Of a stretch of 64,000 nucleotides of DNA, positions 1 to 10,783 are shown piece after piece (position 1 is the first letter of the stretch; each line of letters starts with the position of its first letter). The position numbers and the translations under genes are program-made. Source of the stretch: Trichosporon coremiiforme (taxonomy: Eukaryota; Basidiomycota; Tremellomycetes; Trichosporonales; Trichosporonaceae); the NCBI GenBank assembly GCA_039545355.1, contig BCJJ01000009.1, positions 434,023-498,022 of the forward strand. The letters are read 5' to 3'. The notes under the pieces are model-generated. The model was not told where the DNA came from, made no database searches, and saw only the letters and a program-made list of their open reading frames with translations.

Positions 1-1
1 G

Positions 2-730
2 CCGGCGGAGAGTGCCTCGATTGAGGCGCTGCTTGGCGACTCGGGAGCCGTCACTGTGCGGTTGCCCGGAGAGACTGAGACCGTGGCCGTCGACCCCGTG
101 CCGGTCGACACTCGCCCGCCCTCGCAGCCGACAGACCTCGTGTCGCAGTCTCCCCTCCCGCCAGCTTTCACACCGTCGAACCCTTCCCCGGGACCGTACT
201 CTGACGCTGGCTCCATGAGCTCGTCGGGGTACGTCGGTCCGATCCCCGCGGAGTACTATGGCGGTGTCGCCTTCCGCCCTCCGCCGTACCGTGGCTTCCA
301 GTCGTTCACGCCTGAGCCGTTCCAGCCTGGACACGCCTCTCACCCGTCGCACGCTTCGCGCGGCTCGTTCTCTGGCTTCTACAGCGGAAGCCCAATGGAC
401 CCTCGCGCCGGCTCTCCATTCAACCCGTACGCACCTGGCTTCGTCATGCCCGCCGCTATCGGAAAGGACGTGACTGGCGAGCCAAAGAGCCCTCACTCGG
501 AGGGTACGGACTCGATCCCCGGCCAGATCCAGACGCCGGAGTTCGCTATGGCACCGTACTATTACAACCCCTACGCCGAGCAGCCGATGGGCCAGATGGG
601 TCAGATGGGAGGCATGGGAGGAGTTTTCTACCCTCCGCCGCAGGGATACTGGCCGCAGCAGTACGAGCAGGGGATGTACGCTGGGTTCGAGGGCGAGTAC
701 CAGAATCAGCAGGGACACCAGGGCTTCTAA
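2..730 (+). CDS. 3' end of a low-complexity Pro/Gly/Gln-rich protein (partial)
   Basis: The frame is open from the left edge of the window, so only the C-terminal ~242 residues are present and the true start lies outside. The tail is disordered in character. It is rich in Pro, Ser, Gly, Tyr and Gln, with tyrosine-rich patches and a GQMGQMGGMGG run near the end. No enzyme motif or membrane segment is visible. Such Y/G/Q-rich tails are common on fungal RNA-binding proteins (R3H, SUZ or La types), but the diagnostic domain would be upstream and is not seen, so the function is not assigned. The stop is followed by an A-rich stretch that suits a 3' UTR. Confidence 0.7.
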   Translation, partial: PAESASIEALLGDSGAVTVRLPGETETVAVDPVPVDTRPPSQPTDLVSQSPLPPAFTPSNPSPGPYSDAGSMSSSGYVGPIPAEYYGGVAFRPPPYRGFQSFTPEPFQPGHASHPSHASRGSFSGFYSGSPMDPRAGSPFNPYAPGFVMPAAIGKDVTGEPKSPHSEGTDSIPGQIQTPEFAMAPYYYNPYAEQPMGQMGQMGGMGGVFYPPPQGYWPQQYEQGMYAGFEGEYQNQQGHQGF

Positions 731-1182
731 ACGACAACCCATAACAATCAACCAACAACAACAAACAACTCCAACCAAAGACTAATAAGATAAAACTAGA
801 CTGTATGAAAACACCAATGCAATGCATCATCATCTCATCGTTCCGTTACGATGCCTGTTATGGTAGTGGCTTGTTTTTGAAAAGTGATTTGATCTCTCAG
901 CCAGTGAGACACGCGACAATAGCGGGCGGGAGCAAAGTGAGGGTCCGTGCCTGAAGCCATGTGTTCCGGCGTACTAGGGATGCCGCCACCGACGCGCGCG
1001 TTGACACTTGCAAGCCACGACGCTGACCATCCGACCACCCTTCGCCTTGGGACAAGTGACTAGACCGCAACTTCTACCCGACCTTCCAGCCCACACTCCT
1101 TGCCCATTACAACTAGACCGACCGCCTGGCCGCAACCCCCCTCTCGACGACTGGCGACGACGAGTAAAGACGAGTGACGACA
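731..1182. other. Intergenic region between the partial gene and the dynein gene
   Basis: This holds the A-rich 3' UTR of the left gene and then the promoter and leader of the dynein gene. The last 150 bases are C-rich and T-poor, with repeated ACGA/CGACGA words directly before the start codon. No separate gene is seen. Confidence 0.5.
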
Positions 1183-3080
1183 ATGCAGGCATCAGGTCTG
1201 CTGACGCCGCGCCCCTCCCGCGTCCCCTCGGGCAGCGGTGCGCGCACACCGACAGCAGCCGGAGCCGGACCCTCAACAACATCGGAAGTGGACCTGTGGG
1301 AGGACATTCTGCGCAGCGCCGACCGGGCCAAGACGCATGCGCACAAGAACATTATGCTTCTCGCTGAGCGTCATCGTGGCCGCACACATCTGCTGGACAA
1401 GCTGGCGGGCAAGCGGAGGCAGCGGCCCGAGGGAGCGTCAGCGCTCGCGATCGGGTATCAGGTTCTCGAGAGCGAGGATAGGGATGAGGGTAAGCTACTA
1501 GAAGGCGCCTTGGGAGCTGACAGACAGACGCCGCGCCCCCGGTATCCGTGTTCTACCCGCCATCATCGCACCCGACTCTGCTCAAGCTTGTTGACACGGC
1601 ACTCCCGCCGAATCCCTTGCCGGTAAGCCTGCTTACGGTTCGACTTAGCTGACGACCAGGACACGGCCGTCGTCATCGTCCTCGACTGGACAAAGCCGAG
1701 CAGCATGGTGCGCGAGCTCCAGACGTGGCTGTCGTGGGTCGACAGCTGGGCGCAGCGTCTTGGCGGGGACACTGAAGAGATGCGAGACCGATGTGAGTGC
1801 GGTCTTCCCTGGTCGCTGTTCAGCTAAAGGGATCTCTATCCAAGCTAACGCTTAGTGCAAGCCCATCTGCAGCACTACGCCGAGCCGCCTGCGCCGGGCA
1901 CACCAGCGCCAACAAAAGCGCTCGGCACGACGCTCCTTCCCCTCGGCCCGGGAACATTGACGCTGAACCCCGCCGGCGTGCCGATCATTGTGGTATGCAC
2001 GCGCGCAGACCAGATGGATTCCGTCGGCGACGAGATGGGCATGAAGGGCGGGAGCTGGGAGGAGCGCACAGACTGGATCCAGCAGGTGCTGCGCACGATC
2101 TGTCTCTCGTACGGTGCGGCGCTGTTCTACACCTCGCAAACGCAGCCGCAGACCTACACCCTGCTGCGGGACTACCTCGTGCACCGCCTCTACACCACCC
2201 CAGGGACGAACAACGAGCCCGTCGCGCGATATCCTTTTGCGCACCGCGCCAACGTGCTGGACCGGGACGCCGTCCTCGTCCCCGCCGGCTGGGACAGTTG
2301 GGGCAAGATCAACGTGTTGAGGGAAGGCTTCGACCTGCAGCGCGTGCACAACGCGTGGGAGTCGTCCATCAACCGCAGCGGGCAGTCGACAGACGCAGAC
2401 GAGGAGGCCATTGACGACCTCTGGACCGCCATGGTGCCCGATACGGAACGGCCGAAGAACAGGAACGACGGCGCCATCACAACCACTAGCGAGGGCGAGC
2501 AGGCGTTCCTCGGCAAGCAGCTCGAGGCACTCATGAAGGACCCGAATCGCGACCCGCGGGCGAGTTTCCGCCACGCGGTTAACAATGCGGCGGCGAATGA
2601 GGGCGAGGGAGCGAGGTTTGGAGGCGTCGTGGGACCTATGGGCGCTGGAGGTCTTAATCTGCCAGGTGTCGAGAAGGCGATGGCGGAGATGGAGGGCGGG
2701 GACGACGTCAAGGAGCGCTTTGCGAGGATCGCGAGGAGGGTGAGTACACGACGGGGGGCCGAAGGTCGACGGCCGCAGGCCGCAGGTCGTCAACCGAAGG
2801 GCATAGACTGGCCACCAGGTCATGAGGCTGCAAACCAATCCCAACCCAACTGCGACGTTCGGATGAAGCTGACACACGCAGCAAGAAGGCAAACCCTCAA
2901 GCCCGCCGAACGAGAGACCACCCGTGCCGAACGAGGCGCTGCACAACTTCGTAAGTCCGCCTGCCGTGAGATCACGCAGCTTTCTGTGCCTCTAGAGCCA
3001 CAGCTGACACCCAGTTCCAAGGCCTGCTCGCGAAAAAGTCGGGCGGCACGCCGACCCAGACGCCCACCAAGTCCAAATAG
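1183..3080 (+). CDS. Dynein light intermediate chain (six exons)
   Basis: This is a subunit of cytoplasmic dynein 1 that binds the heavy chain and links the motor to cargo adaptors on microtubules. Exons join in frame as 1183-1489, 1528-1622, 1660-1792, 1856-2739, 2882-2950 and 3015-3080, giving about 517 residues. The N-terminal half is the Ras-like fold of the family: a strand and loop (LLAERHRGRTHLLDKLAG) where a P-loop would sit, then VVIVLDWTKP and IIVVCTRADQMD. The P-loop lacks the GKT signature, so nucleotide binding is doubtful. The extreme C-terminus reads HNFFQGLLAKKSG, which resembles the short adaptor-binding helix conserved from animals to fungi. An intron falls between its two Phe codons. 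The start is the first ATG before the conserved LWEDIL segment. Confidence 0.85.
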
Positions 3081-3301
3081 CCTTGTCCCTGCTACTCGAT
3101 TCACGGTGGCCCCGGTGGCCGAGTACACGTCCTTCCTCACGATACATAGCACATGTCCCCCCTTCCCCCACTGCACGGCGAGCCGGCCGGCACAAAGTTA
3201 ATAATGTCCTTCTTCCAATGTGCATAGAGACTAACCCGGAGTTTTGTAGGGTTGAGAGGAGAGATGTACAGTGTGCAGCCTAGTGTCTGCTGCGGCGGGA
3301 G

Positions 3302-3413
3302 NNNNNNNNNNNNNNNNNNNNNNNNNNNNNNNNNNNNNNNNNNNNNNNNNNNNNNNNNNNNNNNNNNNNNNNNNNNNNNNNNNNNNNNNNNNNNNNNNNN
3401 NNNNNNNNNNNNN
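3302..3413. other. Assembly gap (112 Ns)
   Basis: A run of N bases. Its right border enters a tandem repeat directly, so the gap is probably an unresolved repeat and its true length may differ from 112. Confidence 0.95.
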
Positions 3414-3470
3414 CCCCGTCCACCCCGTCCACCCCGTCCACCCCGTCCACCTCGTTCACCTCGTCAAGCT
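3414..3470 (+). repeat. 9-bp minisatellite (CACCCCGTC units)
   Basis: About six units of CACCCCGTC, with the last two drifting to CACCTCGTT/CACCTCGTC, run out of the N gap. The left side of the gap does not visibly show the unit, so the array may lie mostly inside the gap. Confidence 0.85.
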
Positions 3471-3843
3471 TCTGACAGGAGGGGCTGTACAAGCTACGAG
3501 CACGGGCGAGAAGGAAGTGCACGGTGTCGCGTCATTCACACTTTGCATACTGGATCGACCTATGCCTGGCAATGATGCAGGCAGTTCGCGATGATGAATT
3601 TGGCTAGGCCTCGTGAAATCGCAAGCAGACATGCTCGGCTTTACGTAGCGAGGCGGTTCGTCACGGCCACTGCTCCTCCCAAAGTGCCCAATATTCCGAA
3701 AATCAGCGATGCTCAGATAGTGCTGTCGAGCCAACAATACAATGCCTGGACAACTAAACTCAGTCACATACAACTTCAGTAAACATGATTCTATATACCT
3801 ACTCTCCACATCTTAGGTCACTGCATGAGAAGGTGGCTCAGAT

Positions 3844-5440
3844 TCACCCCTGCCCCTTGAGTCTCGCCAGGATGTCCTGCAACTTGCGCGTCTGCTCCTC
3901 AATCTCGCAGATCTCACCGTAAATCCCAGTCCTCTTGACGGGCGGGGTCTGGATCATCTCAATGCGCATAGCCTCAGTGACGATAGCCTCAAAGTCGAGC
4001 TTGTAAACCTCCCTCCCGCGCAGGGGCTCCCTGACCTCCTTCTTGAGCCCGAAGTAGAACCACTGCCTCGTGTCGTTTGCCTCTATGTCCTGGCCAAACG
4101 CCTTGGCGACCTCCCGGAAAGCTAGGGCGTAGCTGAACACGATCCCCTCCTGCTTCACCTTGTTGTATGCGCGCTCCTTCTCGGTCAGGTCCACGTCGTG
4201 GATGGGCTGTGTGCCGAGATGTTCCCGCAGCGTGATGACAGAGCGTGCAGTCAGCTTCCCCTTCCCGGGAGCGATGCGCTGGAACCACGGCTTGGGCCGG
4301 CTGGCGAGGAATTCCTTCAGCTTGTGCGAGTTGCGCCTCTCCAGGTTTGCATTCTGATAGAGCGTGATCCAGGCCTCGACGTCAGACAGACCGTCGAAGA
4401 GGGTACATCTGGCAGGGGTGCCTTTTGCTCGGCAGGAAGGGTAGCACCTGCCACCTGCCGAACATGGAGAGGCGGGGGAGCGACACCGTGCGGCAAAGTT
4501 GTAGGGCGAACAGGTGCAACGCCGGGAGGCCCAGGAGGACTCGCAGGAGTGTCTGTGCGAGGCCGAGCCAGTGCGTACCCGGGCCAAATCGCAGGAGGGC
4601 GAGCGAGTCAAAGCGAGAAGCGACCGATGGAGGAGCGGGAGGGAGCGTCTCGGCGGCCGCGCGATGCACGATAGGAGGGGCCGAGGCGGGAGCACGGGCA
4701 GTTGCCGGAGCAGAGGTGGCCAAGGCGGTCGCAGCCGCGGGAGTTCGGCCGCCGGCGTCAGCAAAGGTACGGTCTGTGAGAAGAGCAGTCACTTGCGTAG
4801 CAGCATCTCTTCCAAGGGTGTTGGCGAGAGTGGGAGCCGGCCCTTCATTGGCGCGGACGCTGCCCTCTGTCCCGTAAGGAGCTCCAAAAGTGTCGTCAAA
4901 GCTACGAGGGCGGACCCTCGTCTGTGACGCGCTCGCTGTCGTTGCAGTGGCTGGGTTGATCGGATCGGTGTTCTGCCCCGAGGATGCGGAGCGACGACCG
5001 CGTGGCGCGGGCGCTGGACCGGTCTCCCCACGGAGCACTCGTTGGTTCGCCGGCAAGTTCCCTGGCAGCCCGGGAAGCATCTGGAGCATGTCCAATAAGC
5101 TACGGTGCAACAACGATTTCTCCGTGGCGGCCGTAGCAGCCGTTGCTGGTTCGGCGTCGGCTGAAGTAGTCGTAGCTGGCTCGGTAGAAGCCGGTCCAGT
5201 CGCCGTGGGTGTAAGGGTAGAAGGGGAAGCGGGCGCGGCAGTAGGTGCGATTGCGGTTGGTACGAGAGCGGCGTGACCAGCTTTGACGGGGATTGACTTG
5301 GCATAGCCAGTCTCGACAGGGTCAGTGTCGACGGAGACAGAGGTTGCGTCGGCGTCGACGGAGACAGAGGTTGCGTCGGCGGCGGCATTGCCCACGGTAG
5401 GGTTTGCCACGCGCAGAGAACTATCATTGTCGCTGCTCAT
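3844..5440 (-). CDS. Gag-like protein with Ala/Thr/Pro-rich N-terminus (frame-shifting model)
   Basis: The upstream part, beginning at the ATG near 5440, is a disordered Ala/Thr/Ser/Pro-rich region. The downstream part (about 4400-3844) has a retrotransposon Gag-like fold with FDGLSDVEAWITLYQ, a WFQRI helix and WFYFGLKKEVREPLRG, then a C-terminal coiled coil (EIEEQTRKLQDIL). Coding moves between three frames around 4600-4400: the first frame, a Pro-rich linker frame, then the Gag frame. Either there are one or two introns here (a GT...AG pair of about 65 nt fits the second switch) or the gene carries frameshifts. No reverse transcriptase, integrase or LTRs are seen nearby. It may be a domesticated Gag or a fragment, and lies divergent to another Gag-like gene. 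Confidence 0.55.
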
Positions 5441-5781
5441 GAGTGTAGTAAGCGCTGTTGTCCGTCAGAATGAGGTGAGCAGCGGCGCCTCATAACTGCA
5501 CTAGCACGGTCCTATACAGCATCGTTGCAGGTTCAACCGTCGCGTATGTTTCGCCACATGAAACGCCTTCTTTACCGCGACAATACTGAAGTCTCCAAAG
5601 TCCATGCAGACGCGCCCTCACGCAGTCGTGTTGTCATCGCGGCCTTCCTTTGTGTGTCCTGTTCCCACTGGGTGTCTTGCTCCCTCCAGCCTGCCCTGTA
5701 CTTCATCTCCTCACTATCTCTCGACGATTCTTTCCCATCCCATCATCACTCACACCTCCATTCTTTCTCTCGCCCTGCACA

Positions 5782-6429
5782 ATGCCGCACCACACTCTGA
5801 CGCTCCCCTCACCCCTATCTCTTCCTCCAGCAGAGACCTTCTCCGGCGACGCCTCCCACCCAGTCGAGCAATTCCTCGCCATCCTGGACGCGACCTGGCC
5901 CCTCCTCCCTTTGCCAGCTGACGAACCGCGCCTTTCAGCCGCCAAGATCGCCTACCTCGCCCAGCACTTGCGCGGCCGTGCACGACTCTGGTTCGCCGAG
6001 CACCTGCACCACCGCGGGTCAGGCATGCATGGCGCGCACACCTATGCCCAGCTGAGGGCACACCTCCTGCAAGTGTTCGGAAGCGAGTTGCCTCTGCGCG
6101 CACCCCGTCGCGCCAGCACAATGGGCCACGATGAAAAGGAGGGCGAGCAGGAGAACCGCCAGAAGAACGTGGACTGTATGCGTGCTGAGCAGAGGTTTGC
6201 GCGCATGGTCCAGAGGGACAGCGTGGAGGAGTATGTGCATAATTACCAGGAGAGGAGCGGGGAATGTGGACATAAGATCGATCTCGATGACGAGTTTGAG
6301 TGCTTGTGGTTCGTCCATGGACTCCGCCCCGCGATCCGCGACGAGGTCCTCCGCTCTTTCCAGCCCGGTATGAACTTCAAGGATGTAGTGGATGAAGCGC
6401 AGAGGGCTGAGACTGAGCTCCAGTCATAG
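5782..6429 (+). CDS. Retrotransposon Gag-like domain protein (stand-alone)
   Basis: An intronless 215-residue frame. After a short Pro-rich start it shows the Gag capsid-like order: FSGDASHPVEQFLAIL, a hydrophobic helix with ARLWFAEHL, YAQLRAHLLQVFGSE, a charged Glu/Lys insert, VEEYVHNYQERS and CLWFVHGLRPAIRDEVL. This matches the Retrotrans_gag family of Ty3-type elements. The frame ends right after the domain, with no zinc knuckle, protease or polymerase. The start is the ATG in an AACAATG-like context after a pyrimidine-rich leader. An open frame with no pol suggests a captured cellular gene, but a young remnant cannot be excluded. Confidence 0.7.
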   Translation: MPHHTLTLPSPLSLPPAETFSGDASHPVEQFLAILDATWPLLPLPADEPRLSAAKIAYLAQHLRGRARLWFAEHLHHRGSGMHGAHTYAQLRAHLLQVFGSELPLRAPRRASTMGHDEKEGEQENRQKNVDCMRAEQRFARMVQRDSVEEYVHNYQERSGECGHKIDLDDEFECLWFVHGLRPAIRDEVLRSFQPGMNFKDVVDEAQRAETELQS

Positions 6430-6493
6430 TGAGTCGCAACGTGTGTCAGTAGTTTCAGTACCCAAATCCCTTCATGTATGTCGATACAACTGT

Positions 6494-7943
6494 TTACTTC
6501 TTCACCTTGCCGTCCTTGATATCCTTCTCCAACTGCAGCGCTTTGACCACGCTCTCGCCCGGAACGATGTGCTTGGGCCACGTCTCGCGAACGAGTGTCT
6601 CCGTCGCGTCCGCGACCATGGGCCAGGAGAATCCAATACCGGGCCAGAATTTGACAGGCGTGCGCGCGAACACGTACTCGCAGTGCGTACCCCCGGGAAC
6701 CTGTTGTCAGCTGCGAAGTTACGCTTCCGGTGGCTCACCTCGAGGACGTCGACGTCCAGACCCTGCTCGCGCATAATGCCGACGGTAGCCTCGACTTCGT
6801 CGTGGAGCTTCTCGTCCTCGCCGTAGTCGACGTGCATCTTGACGCCCTTCTCAAACAGGCGGGCGAAGTGCCTGTCGCTCCTCGGCGCGAAAGCCGGCGA
6901 CATGAGAGGGTCGCGCTGTGCGGGGTAGGAGTAGTGTCGAGAGAAGGAAGGCTGGATCACGAGAGTGGTAGTCCCGAGCCAGTCCTGAGAGTTAGTTCGA
7001 AGAATCATCCAACTCACCTTGTGCGCGTTGCGGGAGATGCTGGGGAAGGAGCCAGTCACGTCGCACCACGGCGCGCTCGCGAAGACGGCACCGGGGAGGC
7101 CGAGGCGCTTGAAGCCTTGCTCGTCCAGCTGCTCCAGGTATCGCGTCAGGGAGAGGCAGCCGTGTCCGCCAGCAGAGGCACCCCAGAGCATAATATTCTG
7201 TCTGTCAGCTCTCTTTGGCCTTTCCGAAGCTCACCTGAGGCTCAAAGCCAAGGTCCGTCACCATATAGTCCCAAGCGGCGAGGTAGTCGAGCATCGGGCC
7301 CGGCCACGCCGAATCGTCGCTAAGGCACTTGCGGTAGTTCGTGTCTGGTGTCAGCTACCAAGAAATATTCCTCAAGCTCACGGAAGATGCGGAGTCCCAG
7401 TCTGGTGGCGAGCTCCCAGGTGACAAACCACTGCACGGGCTGTCCCATCTGGTACCCTCCGCCGATGATGTAGAAGATTGCCTTCTCGCCAGGCTTCGCT
7501 TTGGCCCAGATCTTCTCCTCAGGCGTACCCTTCGGAGCGATCATGAATCCAGGCCGACGCTCGGGCTTCACGACTCCACGGTTGACGACGACCTTGACGT
7601 TGGGCAGGAGCGGAATGTCAGGGCTCGTGGGCGGGATCGTCCTGACCTCGCCGATCTCTGCAAGGTGCCGGTGGAACTGAGCAAGCTTGGGAACCTTCCA
7701 CTCTTCGGGGTCACGGCGCGTGACGCATCCGAGCGTCAGAAGGGACTGCAGCATGCGGAGGGTGTTGGTCACTAGGTGTCGGAGGAAGCCATGTTTCGGG
7801 CGGTAGTAGAAGTAAGAGAGTGAGTTGAACGTGAGCATCGTCGGCAGGCCGAGGCAGACGATCGGCGGAACAGCGACGAGCTGCATCACCCGGAACACGG
7901 GTGTTGGCGGCTCCAGTGGCCGCCAAGGTGTCAGCGGCCACAT
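6494..7943 (-). CDS. Alpha/beta hydrolase, Say1/Mug180-type sterol-ester deacetylase family
   Basis: Five exons join in frame: 7943-7382, 7344-7235, 7197-7018, 6984-6739 and 6700-6494, giving about 434 residues. The N-terminus has hydrophobic segments (VMQLVAVPPIVCLGLPTML) that suit an ER membrane anchor. The hydrolase core shows an oxyanion loop IIGGGYQMG, the nucleophile elbow GASAGG, an Asp in VDYGEDEKLHDE and a His in GGTHCEYVF, so a complete Ser-Asp-His triad is present. Yeast Say1 removes acetyl groups from sterols. The exact substrate here is inferred only from the family. The start was set at 7943 because the frame further upstream runs towards a tRNA gene. Confidence 0.8.
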
Positions 7944-8192
7944 TGTTGAGGAAGGATGGGTAATGGGCGATGAGGAAGACGCGACGTAACGTAACGTCCG
8001 CTTCGGTGTCTTACTCGGCCAGCCCGATCTCGGAGCCGATATCAGCCGGAAGCAAATGCAATCGTGAGCGAGTATCCTTCCCCGCAACGTCATGTACAAG
8101 ACACCGATGCGATGCACGACACGCGCAGTGCAAGCAGCAGACGAAATATGCATTGATGACGCTGTCGGACAGGTGAACAGGCTCAAAAAGAG

Positions 8193-8301
8193 TCTCTCCA
8201 CTGTGAGTCGAACACAGGACCTGCGGATTTCTCACCCTATTGGGTGGGAGGAATGGATAACCAATTACAGTCCGACGCTCTACCAACTGAGCTATAGAGA
8301 G
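8193..8301 (-). tRNA. tRNA-Tyr (anticodon GTA) with a 36-nt intron
   Basis: The 7-bp acceptor stem (CTCTCTA with TGGAGAG, one wobble), D arm GCTCAGTTGGTAGAGC, T arm CTGTG-TTCGACT-CACAG and discriminator A are all visible. The anticodon GTA is at 8268-8266, and an intron at 8264-8229 sits one base 3' of the anticodon, the normal place. One mismatch occurs at the base of the anticodon stem. A run of five Ts lies just downstream as a Pol III terminator. Confidence 0.92.
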
Positions 8302-9138
8302 GAACTGTTGACTGCTGATAGCGTTCCCTCACGCTGACTCAGGTACAGGTTCCCGTCGAAAATTTCGAAAATCGTAGCCGGACCCAGTGCTCACTGTTCA
8401 CTGGTGTTTAGAACTGCAGCTTGACGCTTGACCGGACCTTGGAGTGCAGATGCCCTCGTACCACGTGCAGAAGGAGGGTTCTCACCCTTGTGGCTGGAAC
8501 AGTTTATGTGAGACAAGGAATCTGGAGCGCCCGACCCGAGATCTGGGGTCGGGGGGTGCTGTCAGGTTGTCGCGCTCTGGAGCCTTCGTGGCCTTCTGTG
8601 AAGTTTTCTGGTGCCCGCTGATTCCCTAATCCCTGGCAGCGGGCAAGCGGCAACGCGGCAAGCTTGTGCGCCTGTGTGATCGACAGCTTTAACCCCCGAT
8701 CGCGCGGAGCACGAGCGGCGAGAGCAAGAGCACGAGCTCGCGCAATCGTGTGGCGTGAGTAGAGGCACCGCAGATAGAGGCAGATAGACCGCGCCGCGGG
8801 CCGCAGGGGCTGTGATGCCGAGAATAGATCTGATTCCAACGGACCCTCTTCTGCCTTCTGGGCCCATAAGTCGAGGGATCCAGGAGATTCGGCGTGGGCT
8901 AAAGATATGCATAGTGTACAACGTGCGCGCTTCGCGCGGAGCTAGCTGATTCCAGCTGTGCACGCTCCTGAAAGTCTAATGACGCCGCGGGCTGGAGCGT
9001 AAACTCTCGAGACGCCACCGCTCGCTTATCGCCGCTTGAATCGGAGAGTTTGCTGAATACCAATGTAGCATTCAGCATGCGGTAGCGAATGGGATAGCTT
9101 GCGGCGAGTGGAGCCCGAGCCGGATATCGAGCAGAAGG
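8302..9138. other. Intergenic region
   Basis: No convincing gene. Short frames on both strands lack codon bias or splice support. Confidence 0.5.
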
Positions 9139-9921
9139 CTAGTCCTCGTCCATCTTCTCGTCCGCGGGCCGGTCGGCCCCGTCTTCCTCGGCGTCGTCTG
9201 CTTCGCCCGCCTCCAGCTTCGCGCCCGCGCCCATCAACTTGGCCCTCAGCACGCACCGATCGCGCGTGTACTTCGTCTTCTCACGCTCCAGCGCGGGCTT
9301 GACCTGCACCTGGACCTTCTCGATCACGCCCATGTCCCTAAGCGTCTTGAAGAGGAACAGTCTCCGGTTGTTCAAGGAGAAGTAGTACGGCACAAGCTCT
9401 CCGCTTCCCTTCCCTCCACCGCCGCCAGCGGTCTTCTTCTTTCCCCCTCGCGGGACCTCTTCCTCCTCATCCTCGCTGGACGAGTCGCCTCGTTTCCGGC
9501 GTCCGCCCTTCTTGGCACCGCCCTTCCCTCCGCCCTTGCCACCCTTCTTGCCAAACATGTCTGGTGCGACAGGAGCCTCCTCGAAGTTCTCGATGACCGT
9601 GATGTAAGGAATGTCCTCAAGCTTGGTCTCGCCGCGCACGATCTCGTCCAGCGTCTGCTGGATCTGCTTGTTGCAGCCCGTGAAGACGGGACGCACACGC
9701 GCATGCGTGAAGTAGATGTCGTACGGGTCCATCTCGCGGAGCTGCCGCCCCTGTGCCAGTTTACGCGACATGAAGGGTTCGTGTCCTTTCGATTTCTGGT
9801 TCACAAAGAAATCACGAGATGTCCGATGCCAGTCGGGGTGTGTGGGGGTGGTAAGCGGACGCGAAAAAGGCGGAGGAAGAGTGGTTGCAGATCGATGAAA
9901 CGCGTGTGCGTGAGATTGCAC
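9139..9921 (-). CDS. ParB/sulfiredoxin-like domain protein with a Lys/Gly-rich insert
   Basis: The frame codes for up to 260 residues. An internal ATG at 9771 (MSRKLAQGRQ) would give about 210 and may be the real start, since the 50 residues before it look less ordered. The core begins LREMDPYDIYFTHARVRPVF and continues QQTLDEIVRGETKLEDIPYI. After a low-complexity Lys/Gly/Ser/Glu insert it closes with YYFSLNNRRLFLFKTLRDMG. The pattern of a short address strand, a degree-of-freedom helix and an (L)(D/N)NRRL motif is that of ParB-like/sulfiredoxin folds, where this motif binds nucleotide or DNA. No function is known to me for this fungal version. The insert looks like a nucleolar-type Lys-rich tract. 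Confidence 0.55.
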   Translation of the reverse strand: MQSHAHAFHRSATTLPPPFSRPLTTPTHPDWHRTSRDFFVNQKSKGHEPFMSRKLAQGRQLREMDPYDIYFTHARVRPVFTGCNKQIQQTLDEIVRGETKLEDIPYITVIENFEEAPVAPDMFGKKGGKGGGKGGAKKGGRRKRGDSSSEDEEEEVPRGGKKKTAGGGGGKGSGELVPYYFSLNNRRLFLFKTLRDMGVIEKVQVQVKPALEREKTKYTRDRCVLRAKLMGAGAKLEAGEADDAEEDGADRPADEKMDED

Positions 9922-10774
9922 GTGGGGCTTAAGAATGTGTCGATGGGCAAGTGTCGCTTCCTGGGATCGATTTCAGAATGGATGTTGATAAGATTAAGAT
10001 GTGGTGGTGGCTTCTGCCGCTTGAAGTGGCTCGCTTGTCGATCGATGGTGGGTGCTCGCTACGCATCGATCGCGATCAGGATGGACCTCGCAGGAAACTT
10101 GAGAGTGGAGGTGGAGGTGACGGTTAGGCGTCAATGCACGTGGTCTACGACATAATCGCCGAATGACGTGCCTATCCACAGCTTTCGTGGCACGCCTATC
10201 CAAGCAACATCTTCCGCTGATGCGAGATGGCGATGGGCGGACACTTTGACGCCATCGACGCCTCGTTTCACCAAAGTCGAGACTGTTTCCCACCTCGCAC
10301 TCGTCGCATAAGTTAGCGCGGAGATCATGTACACGCAGACCTGGCGCTGGCCGCAGACGGCGCTGGAGGAGGCGTCCAGCAGAGCCCTTGTGCCAGCATT
10401 CTACCGCTCACCAGCCCGTGTGAGGCTACCCAAACAGCAACCTCGCAGCATGCGAGTTCCCGATTCGGAACCCAGCACCATACGCTGTGATGGCCGGGCG
10501 GAACAAAGCTGAGCGGTAGAACTTCCATCGTAGCTCCGCCATCCACCAGCTGTCCACTGACGCACGACCGAAAGCTGCACAGATTGTGATCGTACGCCCT
10601 GTCGCGCACGCCCTGCGCCTCGCGTGATCACATGTCTCTTCCTGCACGGGTACCGCAGTTGGGTGCCCGTCCTTCTCCTCTCCCTTGAATGTTTCCTGAC
10701 GGGAAAGAGGAGGAAGAACGCGGGCTCAATGCCCGTCTTCATTTCTCGACCCTTCAGACACAGGGTAGGGCTGT

Positions 10775-10783
10775 ATCAGATAA
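10775..10783 (+). promoter_or_regulatory. ATCWGATAA motif (iron GATA factor type)
   Basis: Exact match to the ATCWGATAA consensus of the Sre/Urbs1-type iron-responsive GATA factors. It lies 0.6 kb downstream of the ferric reductase gene. Confidence 0.4.

Larger units (their letters stand above)
3081..3843. other. Intergenic region with assembly gap
   Basis: This contains the run of Ns and a minisatellite, each described separately. The rest has only short frames with no convincing coding character. Confidence 0.5.

Noticed and set aside
1852..2946. Long minus-strand frame (364 codons) under the dynein gene
   Set aside because: Antisense shadow of the long exon, which carries conserved dynein light intermediate chain motifs.
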